In this document: positions 11,808 to 12,028 of the stretch, piece after piece
Position numbering within the stretch: position 1 is the stretch's first letter
How the letters are laid out: every line of letters begins with the position of its first letter
Source: JACCUZ01 sp038246575
GTDB lineage: Bacteria; Actinomycetota; Actinomycetes; JACCUZ01
Direction of reading: 5' to 3'
Length of the DNA: 12,028 nt
Assembly (NCBI GenBank): GCA_038246575.1
Contig: JBBRVU010000133.1
Coordinates: forward strand, 1 to 12,028
Program-made: the position numbers and the translations under genes
Notes under the pieces: generated by a model
The model's input: the letters and a program-made list of their open reading frames with translations, nothing else
Told to the model about the DNA's origin: nothing
Databases searched by the model: none

Positions 11808-12028
11808 TCACGGAGCATGCTGCTGTCCCGGGCGCGCGCTCGCGGCCGGGACAGGGTCGGTCAGCCAGCGCAGGTACTCGTGGTCGCCGAGCAACTCCAG
11901 CCGACGCCACAAGACGCTGCCCGGAAGCGCCTGTGTCGCGTGGCAAGCGACGGCGTGCCGCTGCCGGGTGCGGTCGACGGTGAGCACGACGTCGATGTCT
12001 GCCGGGGGGTGGCCGGTGAAGGCGGTCC
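11808..12028 (-). CDS. PIG-L family (LmbE-like) deacetylase, C-terminal part (partial)
   Basis: Seventy-two residues enter from the right edge and end at TGA 11808-11810. They include TGHPPADIDVVLTVD, then RQRHAVACHATQALP, LWRRLELLGDHEYLRWL. The K/R-rich segment before CHATQ corresponds to the 'AHxSQ' region near the C-terminus of zinc-dependent PIG-L N-acetylglucosaminyl deacetylases, which in Actinobacteria include the mycothiol enzymes MshB and Mca as well as many of unknown substrate. The catalytic AHPDDE motif would lie outside the window, so the subfamily is open. The gene appears undamaged and is probably chromosomal. Confidence 0.7.
   Translation of the reverse strand, partial: TAFTGHPPADIDVVLTVDRTRQRHAVACHATQALPGSVLWRRLELLGDHEYLRWLTDPVPAASARPGQQHAP

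Noticed and set aside
1..12028. CRISPR arrays, rRNA genes and riboswitches
   Set aside because: No regularly spaced repeats, rRNA signatures or conserved riboswitch cores were seen on either strand.

Overview
This is high-GC DNA of an actinobacterium. The evidence is the strong G/C bias at third codon positions, GTG starts, a tRNA-Arg(CCG) remnant with no encoded CCA end, a Mycobacterium-type CsoR copper sensor, DUF1918 and PPOX proteins, a PIG-L deacetylase of the kind linked to mycothiol metabolism, and IS3/IS30 transposases of actinobacterial type. I cannot name the genus; Geodermatophilaceae, Frankiales or Pseudonocardiales would all fit.

Layout. 1-124 is the 3' end of an unrecognised gene. 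177-217 is the 3' half of a tRNA-Arg gene, broken exactly at the anticodon loop. A tyrosine integrase (362-1558) follows, so this looks like one end of an integrated element that extends to the right. 1803-2600 holds an AbiEii-type toxin-antitoxin locus: the small upstream gene is intact and the nucleotidyltransferase toxin is a multiply frameshifted pseudogene. 2540-3415 (-) is an intact monofunctional proline dehydrogenase. 3725-3925 (-) is a DUF1918 protein.

4207-6150 (-) is an apparent four-gene operon: a 47-aa membrane peptide, an 86-aa secreted His/Cys/Met-containing peptide, a class I SAM methyltransferase, and a frameshifted four-helix membrane protein (DUF3995-like). 6552-7040 (+) is a PPOX-fold flavin-binding protein.

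7512-8806 (-) is the most coherent unit. Four short genes are packed with ATGA overlaps: a SHOCT-type membrane protein, a Met/His-rich small membrane protein, a CsoR copper sensor with the full Cys-His-Cys set, and a membrane protein ending in a His-rich tail. A TACCCC-N3-GGGGTA palindrome lies just upstream. It reads as an autoregulated copper-responsive module with no recognisable transporter ATPase inside it. 9383-10750 (-) is a PLP-dependent group II decarboxylase. 10939-11770 is a decayed IS3 element, and 11808-12028 (-) is the C-terminus of a PIG-L deacetylase.

The spaces between intact genes are full of gene debris: fragments of a Zn-alcohol dehydrogenase, an M15 carboxypeptidase, an IS30 transposase, formate-tetrahydrofolate ligase, a second PPOX gene and probably a methyltransferase. 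The window is best read as an old, rearranged integration zone in which a few functional units survive. All assignments come from reading translations and motifs by eye; no database search was run.
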